From Helochares maculicollis (lineage: Eukaryota > Arthropoda > Insecta > Coleoptera > Hydrophilidae), in assembly GCA_033557835.1 (NCBI GenBank), contig JAWQRO010000231.1, positions 1-47,525 on the forward strand: 47,525 bases of DNA, given 5' to 3'. Below the pieces are notes generated by a model. That model searched no databases and had not been told where the DNA came from. It saw only the letters and a list, made by a program, of their open reading frames with translations. The number at the start of each line of letters is the position of its first letter. Within the stretch, counting starts at the first letter, position 1. A program made the translations under genes and the position numbers. Of this stretch, positions 1 to 14,600 are shown one piece after another.

Positions 1-2665
1 TTGCTGTTTCAGATAATAATTTCGTCTTGCTTTTATCGATATAGTCTCTCGTTTCCATCATTTTGATTTGAACAAAAAGTGTTGACAATACGTAATTTTT
101 GCTACATTATGATAAACGCATTTTATTAACAGCATTTAAATCTCTAGATGCGTATTTTGAAAAAAGAAATATTAACTTAAAATTATAAGAGTCCATATTA
201 TGGCAAAACATTTTCAACGTATAACAACTTTATGGAATGAGAAAGTCTAATGTTGCAGGTAGATGACTAAATATTTGAAACATTAGAATTTTAATTCTGA
301 TATATTGATGTTTGCAGTCCCGTACTCCTAAATTTGTATAAAAATCAAAATTGTGTTGATTTTCAATCCTGAAATATTAAAATTCAAATTTTTGACCCAG
401 TAAGCTCGAAATTTTAATTTTGTAATCTTTATATTTTGTATGCTTTATTTTGAACTTCTCACATGGTAATATTGACTGGAAGTGCTCCAGCTTGTTTTCA
501 ATGCGAAAAAAATTAATCAACTTATAGTATCTGTAAAACGTTCCCAGTCTACATCTATGGCGGTTTTGAAATTTTTTTAGTCTAATCAACACAATGTCAT
601 CCGATGAATTCTAGAACTACTAAGACTACTATATCATACTTTGCTATACAGTCACGATGTGCTTAATATTTTTAATATTAAATTAGCTGCAGCTTACTTC
701 AACGAGCTACACAAAGAGATTTCATTTCAACTTATATTAATAGTTTAATATTCCTACATTCTTAGCAGACAACTATTTAACGGTTCATACTTAATACATG
801 CACATTTTCTCAACAGGCTTTATTAATATCAAGGGAAATAACCACACCTAAGAAGTGAACGCGAGCAAGCGCATTTATTTCAAGTGCTACAGTTTTTGTT
901 CAGCAAACTAAACCACACCTTTTATAGGTGGCACGGCTAAACTTCCGTCTACCTCCGCAACAATCAAGTTGACGATCTGTAAAAATTGAAAGCAAACAAT
1001 TTTGTTAGTCCTCAGCAACGGCAATTAAAACCTCATTTAATTCGGGCAAAATACAATGCCCACACGCTCAAGACTTATTTTTCATGGTGTAACAGTAGCA
1101 AAACAAACGTTTAGACCAATCGACCACTCACTTTTAACCTTGGTTCGGAAATTGTTAAAGTATCCATCGATTCAGTTCAATACTGTTGCACAATGCAATC
1201 ATCCTATTGAATAATATGAAATTTTTTCCTAAGTCCGGTACACAATGGAATCATCTGACACGGTCTAATTTTTTAAAGAAGATAGCCTGTATATAAAGGA
1301 ACTGATGAAAAAGGAGTGAAATTATTGAGCGATCATGCGGTGCATCCGAGTTGTTATTCATACCTAGATAGCTTAATGCTTTGCAATCGATTATGAAATA
1401 ATTGACGTAACAGAGGTGTGAGGAATGTTGTATTAGTGAGGCAAGGGCTAACCCTCCGATGTACGCTCAAAAATCCATTAGGTCAATAATGTAAATCGAT
1501 AGCGTAAACAATTAAATGTAGCACTCGTGTTGTCATGCTTTTTATAATATGATTTCTAATCGTGAATGGGTAAAAGTGCACTCTACATTATAGTTTAGTG
1601 AAACTTTGCTTTTTTATGCACATATCGTGTAGAGAAAATTAATAATACTTGATTGTATTATATATCACTAAAACGTCAAAGCATGATGGTTTGCAAAAAT
1701 AAAAATTAAGTTCTTGCAAGAATTTGAAAAATATCCTAGGACAATAACGTTCAATTTTGTAGTATGCGATCTTACATTGTTCTTTCAGAATACTCCGATT
1801 ATGTAGTCTTTATTGTTTTACAACTTTATCAAAACTTAAATGTTGGGGTGCCGTTAAGATTCTGCTCTTTAGGACTAAGCATTCATTGTAAACAAAATTT
1901 GTAAATGTGGTCACTTCAGAGCTCAACAATCAAAAACATTTTATTAAGAAAACCAAAAGGTCAACAATGTTAGGGAAAATGTGAAGCATGAATGAAAGTG
2001 TTTCAAGCCACTACTCCACGCATACAAGTTTTATCTATGAAAATAAGTATAAAAAATAACAATAACAATTATGACGTATCTCACCACTGAGATTTATAAA
2101 TAATTCATAATGAGAGTTGCATTGTTTCAGTTGTAATAACCGTGCGAATTTTGATTTTTCTTGCGAGGTCTTCAAAGTCAGAACTTAATATTATGGTTTT
2201 AACATTCGCGCTCATTGTTCATCGCTTCTGTACTGATCTACAAGATAGCAATGTTTACAAATTATTTAACATTGATCTCGGTTAAATTTAAACACAAAAC
2301 TCCTCCATTAGCACGTGAGTTACGAAATTGGTTATGGCGAAACATTAATTTAGTTAGGAACAAATAATTGATGGAGCAATGAAGCCTAACTACATAGATT
2401 ATAGTTTTCAAATAACGATATGTCGGAAATTTTCCTGCTAATAAATTACAGTGTGTATTAAAGTTTCTTTCTTTTACTTACCTCCTAAGGTAAGATCCAA
2501 TCTGCAAGCCTTTCAAATTATTCATTGTCTATACACGCCCATACCTAAAGCCAGCAACAGCGGTCTCAAGGTTTACGTCTTTTTTATATTCTGCAATAAA
2601 TGTATAACTTCCCCTTAACTACACTTTTCAATACAATCAAGATCTTATTTTGTTCTTTGTTTCAG
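1..2665. other. Noncoding upstream region of chitin synthase
   Basis: AT-rich DNA without a convincing coding exon. The short open frames here have no recognisable domain. The chitin synthase start exon is preceded by a splice acceptor (AG at 2664-2665), so at least one noncoding 5' exon and the promoter should lie in this stretch or further left. A good TATA-like element is at 1290-1299. A second, weaker TATA-like stretch is near 921-929. The exact first exon cannot be fixed from sequence alone. Confidence 0.6.
1290..1299 (+). promoter_or_regulatory. TATA-box-like element, candidate chitin synthase promoter
   Basis: The sequence TATATAAAGG matches the TATA consensus well and lies about 1.4 kb upstream of the first coding exon of the + strand chitin synthase gene. 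No clear TCAGT-type initiator is visible 30 bases downstream, so the assignment is tentative. Confidence 0.25.
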
Positions 2666-2674
2666 ATTAAAAAA

Positions 2675-5600
2675 ATGGCAAATAATGGCATACGGAACGA
2701 CAGCGACGATAATTTCTCAGACGATGAAAGCGTACCACTTACGCAGGATATTTATGGAGGAAGGTGAGTTAAATCTTTTTTCCTGCGGACAGGAAGAGAT
2801 GTAGCCAAGGATAACAGGGCTAATAATCTTAATTTATAGGAATTAAGCGTCTGCAAATGCATATGAAGAGGAATTTTACAAATAAATTTTATTTAGCTGC
2901 CAACCTTGACTGCCTAAAATAAAAAAATTAAAATCTGAAGACGCCTAGGAAGAATACAATTAAAAGAATTACATTTGTATTATACCAATAGAATTTGTTA
3001 AAGCAAAATGATTTGCAGATATTTGAATTTAAAGTTGCTGCTCAGCACTCCTACTATTTAATTGAAGCTTTACTATAATCATTAAACCAGATCAACAGTC
3101 ATAATTTATTTAATGTAGTACAAATAATTTTATTACTAGTTGAGAGATCTGAGTCGGTTTTCTAATTTTATGAACTATTCAACTAATTCAGATTTTGAAG
3201 TGCTTCTGTTTTACTCTTCTGTAGATATTTCTTTCGCCTAGTTTATAGTAAGTAGTACTATCACACAACTCCACTTCATTCTTAAGGGTTGAAGTTGCAA
3301 AAGAGTAGGTGATTTATCCATTGAAGAGAGTTTGATCAAATGTTTTATTACTGTAAAAACATTTAAGGAGGTTGTTGATTTGTAGTATACTTCATTGGAT
3401 TTTTGAAGAAGGTTAAAGAAATTGTTCCTGCCTGTGGTTGAACGATTTTGAAGACGAATTTTAAGATGCAAGATTCCTCTAGTTTGCAAGCTGATCGCTT
3501 GGTAGTTTAGACATTTGGGCGGGTCGTTGGATCTGTACTTGTATTCTGCAGAACTATGTTCTTCGTGGCGTTATACACATCAGGGTATAACTGCACAATA
3601 GTTCTTAGTATGACCATATTCTAGACATCGATGGCATTATGGTAGCTTATTTGATTTTCGTCTAAAGTCCACTATTATTTTGATTTTATTAATGTTATCC
3701 ACATTGAAGATATCTTTAGTCTTATTTAATAATACTGCGCATGTCAACAAGGGTATTTTTAGCCAGTAACCTTTGTGACGTTTAAAATTGACAAATTAAA
3801 GTCAAATAGTACGACTTTTATTTTTTGACTTATTAAAGATAATGGAACATTTGTAAGACGATTGACAGTGAATTGTAGCGATATTTTTGATAAGAATGAT
3901 TCTCAAGTTCCTTCTCAGTGTAATATTTTGCAGCGTTTTTATAAGCATCAGTAGATTGTAACTATATTTTGAGGCGTTTGTATTTGTATTGTTTCAAAAT
4001 CAGGCTCGGCAATTTATTTGAGATTGTCTGATGATTTATTTACTAAAATAGTTGGTAATTTTTTTTAGTTTAGTCTTCTTTGGATCAGCCAACTTTTACC
4101 AAGAGCTGATGGAGAGCGTAAAATAAACACATGTGTTCTGTATGGTAGTTTGGACAACATTCAAGACTCAATTAAAGATTAGCACTACATTTTTTTAAAA
4201 ACGACTACCAGAATAATCATAGTCGCACTTGCACTTTTATTTATTTTTGCGGTCAGATGTTAAATGTAATTAATTTCATTTATTGAATACATGGAGAAAC
4301 AAACGTGTGAAGTTCCACATAAGACTGAATACAATAATATAGAAATCCGAAACCATAAAGTTTCTTATTAATTATTTTATAATTATTTTACAATACTAAT
4401 TATGTTTTAATTCGAATGAAAGTTGGTTGTACGACTAGAGTTAAATAAACTAATTATAGGATAAAAATCATAGTAATGACCTTCAGTTTCCTCCTTTTTT
4501 GTATCCAAGGCTGTGTGTGCGTTTTAAACAGTAAATAACAGGCGGACTATAGTTGTTTATAATTATTCTAATTATGGATGTAGAGCAGAAAGTTAAGTGG
4601 GGGTATTCGTCTTTATTCGTTGCAACACCTCAAGAGAGCATTATATAATAATTTGGAAATTCATTAATTAAGACTGCTGATTAGTCACTGCAAAATGTAA
4701 ATTGTCAATTTTCTTTATCCGGTCTAGAAATTGAAGTTTCCTGTTTTTAGCTATTTTACTTTCCGTTGCAAGTTAAACTAAGCAAACTGCATGCGTTCTA
4801 ATGTTATTAGCTCCGATAAAACTAGATACAGTAATATTCGTTAAAAAAAATCATTTATCTTGACATATTTTACAGTTGATTTTTATTAGAGATGACTTTC
4901 GAATTTGAAGGCTTTACTCATCTCAACGATGTTCTATAGCATTAAATGTTTCTCCAAATTTTTGCGCCGGTTTCATCATACACGGTCAAGTCAAAGGTTA
5001 CTATGTGCACGCAATCAAACGAAGAATTTAACCAAATTACATGTACAAAACTTTGGTAACTAAGAACATGTAAGGAGATTATTGCAAAAACTGCAAAGAT
5101 TCAGATGATGTCTATAAGAGACTAATTTAGACTCTGAAAGAGTAAATTCAAGCGTACCTCTTCCCCTTGCTGGGGTGTTATTTGTGCTACGCAAAACAAA
5201 ATGTGTTTAAAAAACGCTTAGGTCACAAATCAGATAATTTTGTATTTTAACATCATTTTCACCGATTTCCCAGCTCAAAAATTCTTGACAATAATTGAAC
5301 CGAAGTTAGAATGAATAAGCAACCTTGTCATCTATTGAGATTTTTGGGTGTGAAATTTTTTGCACTCATAATGTAAAATAAACAAACGCTATAACTCGGC
5401 ATCGACATCGAGTTTGCACGGCTATTTTCATAAACTAAAGACAAGGCCGTTCGTAGATCCAGTTCGGTATCATGAAGTGAACGGTCAACTTTCTCGAAAT
5501 TATAAGGTATTTAGCGAGAATAATGGGTTGTGTACTAACAGCTTGCTGTTTCATACAATCTATCCAGTTCTGCGGCTATCCCTCTCTTTTCCTTCTCAGA

Positions 5601-8600
5601 CCGAGTTGTACCTTTTGCATTACTACAAGTCTTACATTTATACACTGACATGGGTGTTTTCATTGTTGTCTCATAGTCGCGCTTTAGTATCCGTATAGCA
5701 GTAAAATCTAGCTTGCCTTGGCATTTCACATTACTGCGCCTCTACCTCCGCTTGCTGGATTTAAGTCGACAATAGCAAATTGATAAATCGACCGATAAAT
5801 CTGATAATGCTACATCTGAATATCATTTTTAAAAGCCATTAATTTATTTCTTTTCAGACGGCTTCTCAGTTTCTTTAATTAAGTTTAATCTTATGTTATT
5901 CCCAGAACATATTTCTGACATTAAAAGATGCACGTCTCGTTTACAAATTATAACAAACATTAGAACCGAGCTGCAAACAAGATTCGCTAATCTCAACTAA
6001 TGGGTTCGCATGTTTCTGCAAATTTTACAAGCAAAAGCCACCGAACCGTAGCATAAAAAGTAAAAGTGGAAAACAGGCTCTCGTATTGTGGATTGTTTAC
6101 TTTATAAACACATATCACCGTTAACAAGCGGCCATAACGGAAATTTTAAAAGATGAGCTAACTGGATGACTCAAATTGTTTATTAAAACAATGAATACAT
6201 TCAATTCGTGGTTTAGCTTTGAGGTATGGTAACAGTGTAATATGGCAGGCCTTGTACACATAGTCCAGGTTTATGTACGTATCTGGTCTTGCAAATATGC
6301 GAGTACCTACTGTAGGTAGGCGTGCAAATCCGGATAGTGTTCACTGACCTTTGACTATAAAACTGAATGCAAGCGGCCTTGATACCCGCATGCATATCAT
6401 AAGACATTGGCTCACCCTGTCCGCAGACTATCACTTTTTTAAATGTACCCACAATGTTTCTTTTGTTCCAGCACAAGAACCGTAGCAGAAACCAAAGGAT
6501 GGGACGTGTTCAGAGATCCACCTACCAAGGTGGACTCGGGCTCTATGGCCAACCAAAAATGCTTCGAAATCACAGCAAAAATATTAAAAGTAGCGGCTTA
6601 TCTAATCACTTTTGTGATAGTCCTAGGATCGGCTGTGATATCCAAAGGAACTTTACTTTTCATGACATCTCAGCTGAAAGCTGACAAAATTATCCAATAT
6701 TGTAATAGAGATTTAGGTAGAGAAAAACAATTTATAGTCAAATTACCAGATGCCGAGAGAGTCGTATGGATGTGGTGTCTATTTTTCGCCTTCTGTGTGC
6801 CACAATTGGGAGCATGCTTCCGATCCTGCAGAATGTGCTTCTTCAAGTCTTCAAAAAAACCGTCGTTTGCACATTTTTTAATTGTGTTTATTACTGAGAC
6901 TGCCCATACTATTGGTATAGCTTTACTAGTCTTTTACGTACTGCCTGATTTAGATGTCGTCAAAGGAGCTATGCTCACCAATTGCCTTTGCTTTGTTCCT
7001 GGAGTACTAGGTATAGAATCTACTATAGATTTAATTGATATAATACATAGTAATCATTCAAATAATTTATGATGGTAGCATATGTTATAATAATATTAAA
7101 TTGCAGGACTACTATCGAGAAGCAATAAGGAATCACAACGCTTCCTCAAAGTCATCATTGACTTATTAGCTATAGCTGCCCAGGCCACTGGATTCGTTGT
7201 TTGGCCTATCATAGAGCAAAAACCACACCTTTGGCTCATTCCAGTCTCAATTTTCCTTATTTCTATAGGCTGGTGGGAAAATTATGCTTCGAAACACTCA
7301 CCAATTCCATTCATCAAAAACCTTGGAAAATTAAAAGCGGAATTCGAGGCGTCGAGATACTTTATCTACATGTTCATTTCAATCTGGAAGTGTATTTGTT
7401 TCTTAGTATCCATCCTGTTTATCCTCCTAATTAAGGAAGGCGAATTTGGATTTTTCTTCACGTACTTTTCTGAAGGACTTGGAGTCCATACGATCACTAT
7501 TCAAGAAGTAAGTACACAGAGCGGTTCTTTACTTAATTATACCGCAAAACGTCGATTATTAATTTCTTGTTTATTTACTGAAGTAATCACTATTTCTATA
7601 TATTATTTATAGCTATTTATTTATTAATATACCTTATTTCGACTAATTTTGTACTAATAATCTCGGCCAAAAAGCCGAGATAAGTCTTCCGTTTTTCTCG
7701 GCCAGCTTATAATTGCTGGCTTTCCTGACTTTTACCAGGGACCGTCGGAAACTATTACGGTTTTATTTACGCGCCTTGCAATTATTTCCAGGAACAAGCC
7801 GCCTGTTGGCAGGTTGCATCCACCCACACTGAACTCGAAAAAATCAGTAAAACAACGAGTGACATTTCCTTCTCGATATAATGTGCACGAATCAAATCGA
7901 AATAAACAACATATAAAAGATGTAACATTAGATAAAATAATATTGATATCGCTAGTTCAAAAATAGCTATCAAATAACTCCAGTTCTATTTATGCTCTAA
8001 TCTTTGCAAATGTACAATATGGCACAAATGTACAATTTAATTTTTATAGCAATCTATAGATATACGTTTATTTATCTCGCTAAATAGAAAACTGTTTATA
8101 AGATTATAACGATCAGCACACTCTATATTGAAGAAAAAGAAAAAAAGACAATGCTTATAAAAGGTAGCTAACATAATTACAATTGAATTTAATAATATAG
8201 AATTTTCTCTGTTATGTAATCTCCCTGCAGTATGCAAAATATGTGCATTTTCTGAACGTACTCCAATTCAATCAAGTAACTTAACCGCACTTAATCGTGT
8301 TTTATAATAACGAGTCGTACTTTCCTCCCATTCATAAGTTAGTTACCCGTGGATAATGCAAACAGACGCTAGAAGTATATAATTATAGAAATTAAAAGAA
8401 TTAACATAAAAAACAAAACAATCATTTCCCATTAAGCTGGCAATACATCCACCGAAGTTGTGTATTTAGTTATGCTTATTATTAGTAGTTTTCCTTAAAA
8501 GTAAACGATAATCTCAAAGTAGCTCATTATTTTTTTCTAAAATTAAATCTTAATATCAGCAGGTTATTTTATTTTTTACTTTTCATATAGCTACATAAAA

Positions 8601-11600
8601 ATGTAATGATAAGTTTTCACCAAATAAAGCAAATATTTTGCACTTGGTTAAAACAGTGTTATTATTTCGTCAATCTTTGTATGTGGCATTTTCAAAAATA
8701 TATCCAGAAATGGCCTACAATAATTGAGTAGATTTCACAGACACATAAATGCATGTGAAGCCAACCAATTTTTACTTACAAAGTTTAAAAACTCGAAGCA
8801 GGCACGTAAAAGAACCTATTCTATTAGAAATGGACGCACTTTTCCGTGAAACTTAGTACAGGATACTCTAGTTTTACTTCTATGCAATTATCTGTTTAAA
8901 TATGCCATTACTGACTAATGGCAAATAATACGGAAGTTAATTTGCGTGAAAAATTTAATGTTATCAACGATCTATGGTTTTATGAAAGCAACAAAATTAA
9001 TAGTGCGTATTCGATGATGAATAGTCAAAATAAAGTAGCATTGGCATGGCCCCTTTCACGAATATTTATATGATTCTAAATGTGAATATTTACGATCAAC
9101 AGATATGTAACACATGTGCAATTATTAAATATATAAATAAATTAATATATTTTCACTTATCCACACACGGTAATTCACAATCAATCACTTTTCTAAAACA
9201 GCTGAATCTGCCGGCAGCATCGTAGTATCTTTTTTCAATTCCAGTTTGTTTGATGTTTAATACCAACCAATGATAAACATTATACCAAGTCTCCGTACAT
9301 ATTATGTAATAATATGACACAAAACCTCTATCAATCTGCAAAGTCCCATTTTAACAACACTAATTTCGACCAAAATGAAGGTTTAAAACACCCTCATAGA
9401 TAGTTTGAAAACGTGGTGAAACGCTAACAAAACGTAAACGCTTTATCAGTTTTCGACGTAGTCGACATTGTTCGAAAATCTCAGTTTCAACACAAAACCT
9501 TGAATATTACTTTGAACTTTAAGGATGTGTAAAGGAAGTGGATATTGCCCCACAACTAAAATTAATAGTTCCTGCCATTCAACAAGATATTTGACCGCAC
9601 ATAACAAAAACTTTATAAAGATTTCCTTTTGCAGATAAAACCCGTAATTGGAGAAACCTCTCTGCCCGACATATCTGATTTGATCCCCACTGGTGAAGAC
9701 ACTCCTTACCAATCATGGGAATGGACTCCACAATACGTCCTGTTAATCAACATCTTAGGCTCATACTTAGCGTACATCTTTGGAAAGTTCGCCTGCAAAA
9801 TCATGATCCAAGGATTCTCTTACGCCTTCCCCATCAACCTGACCATTCCAGTATCTATATCTCTGTTGATAACAGCCTGTGGTTTAAGAAACGGCGACCC
9901 TTGCTTTTTCCACGACACAATTCCATCATACCTGTTCTTCGACAGCCCTCCCGTCTATTTCTTGAATGATTTTATTTCGCATCAACACGCCTGGGTTTGG
10001 TTGCTTTGGTTGCTCTCACAAACTTGGATAACACTGCATATTTGGACTCCAAAATGCGAGAGATTGGCCAGAACCGAAAAGCTGTACGTTTCACCTATGT
10101 ACGAAGCGCTTCTTATAGACCAAAGTTTAGGAATGAACAGGCAAAGAGATGATGAGCCAGATGTAAAAACTGAAGATTTAGACGAAATCCAAAAAGAAAA
10201 GGGAGATGAGTATTACGAGACTATTTCAAACCACACAGATGGGTCAACTCCTAAAACGATTAAAAATTCCGATCATATCACTAGAATTTATGCTTGTGCT
10301 ACTATGTGGCACGAAAACAAAGAGGAAATGATAGAATTCTTGAAATCTATTTTAAGGTTGGATGAGGACCAATCAGCTAGGAGAGTTGCTCAAAAGTATT
10401 TGAGGGTAGTAGATCCGGACTATTACGAGTTTGAAAGTAAGTATTTAGGTGACTTTATTCTTTTGGGGGAATATCTTTTTATTGAAATTGCTGTTGTCTT
10501 GTCTGGGTTGCGTGATTCTGAACTCAGTAAGTGTCAGCTATAAGTTTTAATATTACAATTCAATTTCACCGTTGAAATCACATTTTAGCCCACATATTCT
10601 TTGATGACGCCTTTGAAATTTCTGACCACAACGATGACGACACGCAAGTAAACCGGTTCGTCAAACTTTTGGTGAACACCATAGATGAAGCTGCGTCAGA
10701 CGTCCATCAAACGCATATTAAAATCAGACCTCCAAAGAAGTTACCAACGCCTTACGGAGGACGGTTAATTTGGACCTTGCCAGGAAAAACCAAGATGATT
10801 GCTCACTTAAAAGACAAAATGAAAATTAGGCACAGAAAGCGTTGGTCACAGGTCATGTACATGTATTACCTCTTAGGGCATCGACTTATGGAGCTCCCCA
10901 TATCAGTTGATAGAAAAGCCTGCATTGCAGAAAATACCTATTTGTTGACTTTGGACGGGGATATCGATTTCCAACCCTCTGCTGTTACTTTGCTGATCGA
11001 TTTGATGAAGAAAAATAAAAATTTAGGGGCAGCCTGTGGTCGTATTCACCCTGTTGGATCTGGTCCTATGGTCTGGTATCAAATGTTCGAATATGCCATC
11101 GGGCATTGGCTGCAAAAAGCTACCGAACATATGATTGGCTGCGTCTTGTGTAGTCCTGGTTGTTTCTCACTCTTCAGAGGAAAAGCTCTTATGGATGATA
11201 ATGTTATGAAGAAATATACCACCAGGTAAAAACATATCAGTTCAATCCAGATTAAGTTATCGCTTGATAAATATCACTTAAAAATTTATAGTTTCATAGT
11301 TAATTGAATTTGACTTAGCTGTAACATGTTTATAGCTCCTGCGAAGCTCGGCACTATGTCCAATACGATCAAGGTGAAGATAGATGGCTCTGTACTTTAC
11401 TATTACAAAGAGGATATCGCGTAGAATACTCAGCTGCATCTGACGCCTACACCCATGCCCCAGAAGGATTCAATGAATTCTACAATCAAAGACGTAGATG
11501 GGTGCCTTCTACCATCGCCAACATCATGGATCTTCTAGTGGATTACAAGAAAACAGTTAAAATTAACGATAATATTTCCATGCCATACATTGCTTATCAA

Positions 11601-14600
11601 GTGAGTTTCTAAGCTAATTTGGCGTTGCCAGCACAAACTGTTTTATTTGAGTATATGATACTGTGATTCGACAATCCTATAATTATCTTCTTTTAGATTC
11701 TTTTGATGGGTGGTACTATACTGGGACCCGGAACTATATTCCTTATGTTGGTAGGGGCTTTTGTGGCTGCTTTCCAAATCGACAATTGGACTAGTTTTTA
11801 CTACAATATTATGCCAATCTTATTCTTCATGTTAGTCTGCTTTACTTGTAAATCCAACATACAACTGTTAGTAGCCCAAATACTATCGACAGCTTATGCG
11901 CTCATTATGATGGCCGTCATTGTTGGTACAGCATTGCAGTTGAGAGAGGACGGCGTCGGTTCGCCATCGGCCATCTTCTTGATAGCCATGACAGGGTCGT
12001 TCTTTATAGCAGCATGTCTTCATCCACAAGAGTTTAAATGCATCATTCCCGGAATAATTTATCTCCTATCAATTCCATCTATGTACTTACTCTTGATTTT
12101 GTATTCCATAATTAATTTGAATGTAGTATCATGGGGAACTAGAGAAGTAGCTGCCAAGAAAACTAAGAAAGAGCTTGAACAAGAAAAGAAGGAAGCTGAG
12201 GAAGCGAAGAAGAAAGCCAGGCAAAAGTCGCTCCTTGGTTTCTTGCAAGGTGGCGGAACGAGTGATGATGACTCAGGAAGCATAGAAATCTCCTTAGCTG
12301 GTCTTTTTAAATGTATGCTTTGTACACATCAAAAGGGTGGAGATGAAAAGGCACAACTGATACACATTGCTGATTCTTTGGATATTCTTGGAAAACGACT
12401 AGATCATATTGAAAAGTTTGTAAATTTATTTGAACAACACATTTCATATTGAAATTTTAATGTCGATTTCAGATACTATATTCTGTATGTTTTAGAGTTG
12501 TGGACCCAAGTGGCCATGCAACTAGAAAACGCAGCATGTCCGCTTCGTCTCGAGATCACCACCACTTGGGAGCAGTAGCGGAAGAGGGTGAAGATGATCA
12601 TTCGTCAAATGACAGCGATTCAGAGACTATGTCGACTATTCCTCAAAATAAACGCGATGATCTCATTAACCCATATTGGATTGAAGATCCCGACTTGAGG
12701 AAGGGTGAAGTAGAATTCCTAAGCTCAAATGAAATTCAATTTTGGAAAGACCTATTGGAAAAATATTTGTATCCAATTGATGAAGATAAGGATGAGAAGG
12801 TATTTTGCTTGGCTTTTGCTAATTCTGCCATCATTCTGAATAAATTACAATATTACTTGATTTTCATGTTAATTTCGGAGGCGTAGCTAGGGCAGGAATA
12901 ATTTTTAGCTTTAAGCTCCAGTTAGATTTGGCACTTATTTAGGAATTGTACTTTAAGATTGCCATTCCAATTCCATTCCTCGCTACGCCTCTCCTATACT
13001 TGATTCATCTTTCACAAAAAAAAAACACTCATTTCATACAATAATCGAGAGCTTCCTGCTACCAAATTTTAAACTTAACCCCATGTTACAAACTTTTTGC
13101 TAAATTATAGGCACGTATAGCATCGGACTTGAAGGAGTTGAGAGACCAGTCTGTTTTTGCCTTTTTCATGATGAATGCCCTATTTGTTTTAATTGTATTT
13201 TTGCTCACACTCAAGAAGGATTATCTCCATATTAAATGGCCTTTTGGCGTGAAGACTAATATAACATACGATGAAAGCTCTCAAGAGGTAATTTTACAGG
13301 GATTACATGGTTTTTTGATGCGTAACATAAATAATATTGGCCCAAAAATGGCAGTACTTGGCAAATACCACTACAGATTGCATATTTGACACCATGCTGC
13401 CCACAATGTAAAAGCACGCAAGGAATCATGTGTCCCTCTTAATTATAAGGCTAACACTTTTAATTTTTTTACAGGCTAGGATAGCGAAAGAGCTAATAGA
13501 GCTCCGAAATAAGTCTGTATTCGCTTTCTTCATGTTCAATGCTCTGTTTGTATTGGTCGTGTTTCTATTGCAACTTAATAAGGATCAAATCCATGTTAAG
13601 TGGCCACTTGGAATACGTACCAACATTACATATATCGAAGAAACATCTGAGGTATTTACATAGGTCAAAAGTTTCTTCCAATCAAAAATCACACACTGGG
13701 AGTATGGATACTAATGTGTCTATTTTTGGTCTATCTGATGTTGGTGGTACCAATTTATTTACAATTCACACATAATTTTGTACCTAATTACACTTTACGA
13801 TTGTGATTAATCTTTTCTTTTACTTCAAATATTTAATGAACACATTTTGACTAAAATTACACCAAAATATCACAGAACATTCTTCTTGGTTCTTGGATGT
13901 GCAAGCGCAATTACAGTGTTGGGTTTATTTAAAACAAATATGTTTTGCACTACATATTAACAGTTGTAACTCTGCAATCCAATAATATGTTTACTGCAAT
14001 AATTGTACTAATCACTTTACATCAGCCATCATATAATCATATACATTCATAACTCATTTCAGTTAGTTTTTTTTAATATTCCATTTCAAAATAAACCAAT
14101 CTTTTTATTTAAGAATCATCAACAACTAAGTTTACCAATTACACTATCATTTAAAACATGAAGTGTATATAACACACATTAAAATTAACAAATTAAAATT
14201 TCAGCACTGTAAATAAGGCAGTAAAAAAGACTAACAATAATTGCATTCCAATTTATTAAGTACTTTTGTGTATGTTTCAATTTATTGAGTTTGTAGTGTA
14301 CACTATTGTATTTTAAAATTTAACAGAGTAGATTTGCAGTTTCATGTTTAGTGTAGAATTGAAATTGGTTTAGTTGTGTGTCCATGTTAGTGTAGTTAAA
14401 AGGGTATATTGCAAAGAGCAATCAAAAATTGAAACATACAATACAATAAAAGTATTTATTTCCGAAAGATGTGAAATGTTCACAAAACAAAATGTCCATC
14501 CGATCCATCAATATTATAGTTTCCCATTTTATCATCCAAAAAAGAGAACATAATCATCTCATAAAAATATTCATTTTATTACAAGCATGTCATTATTACA

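Noticed and set aside
6454..6684. 76-codon frame over chitin synthase exon 2
   Set aside because: Shadow frame of a real exon. The CHS1 frame in the same place has the family match and correct splice phases.
12059..12283. Minus-strand frame rich in Ser/Phe opposite the coiled-coil exon
   Set aside because: Antisense shadow of the Lys/Glu-rich coiled-coil codons of chitin synthase.
13129..13389. Alternative exon a read as a stand-alone gene
   Set aside because: The conserved part stops exactly at the donor 13288; the rest is intron read-through.
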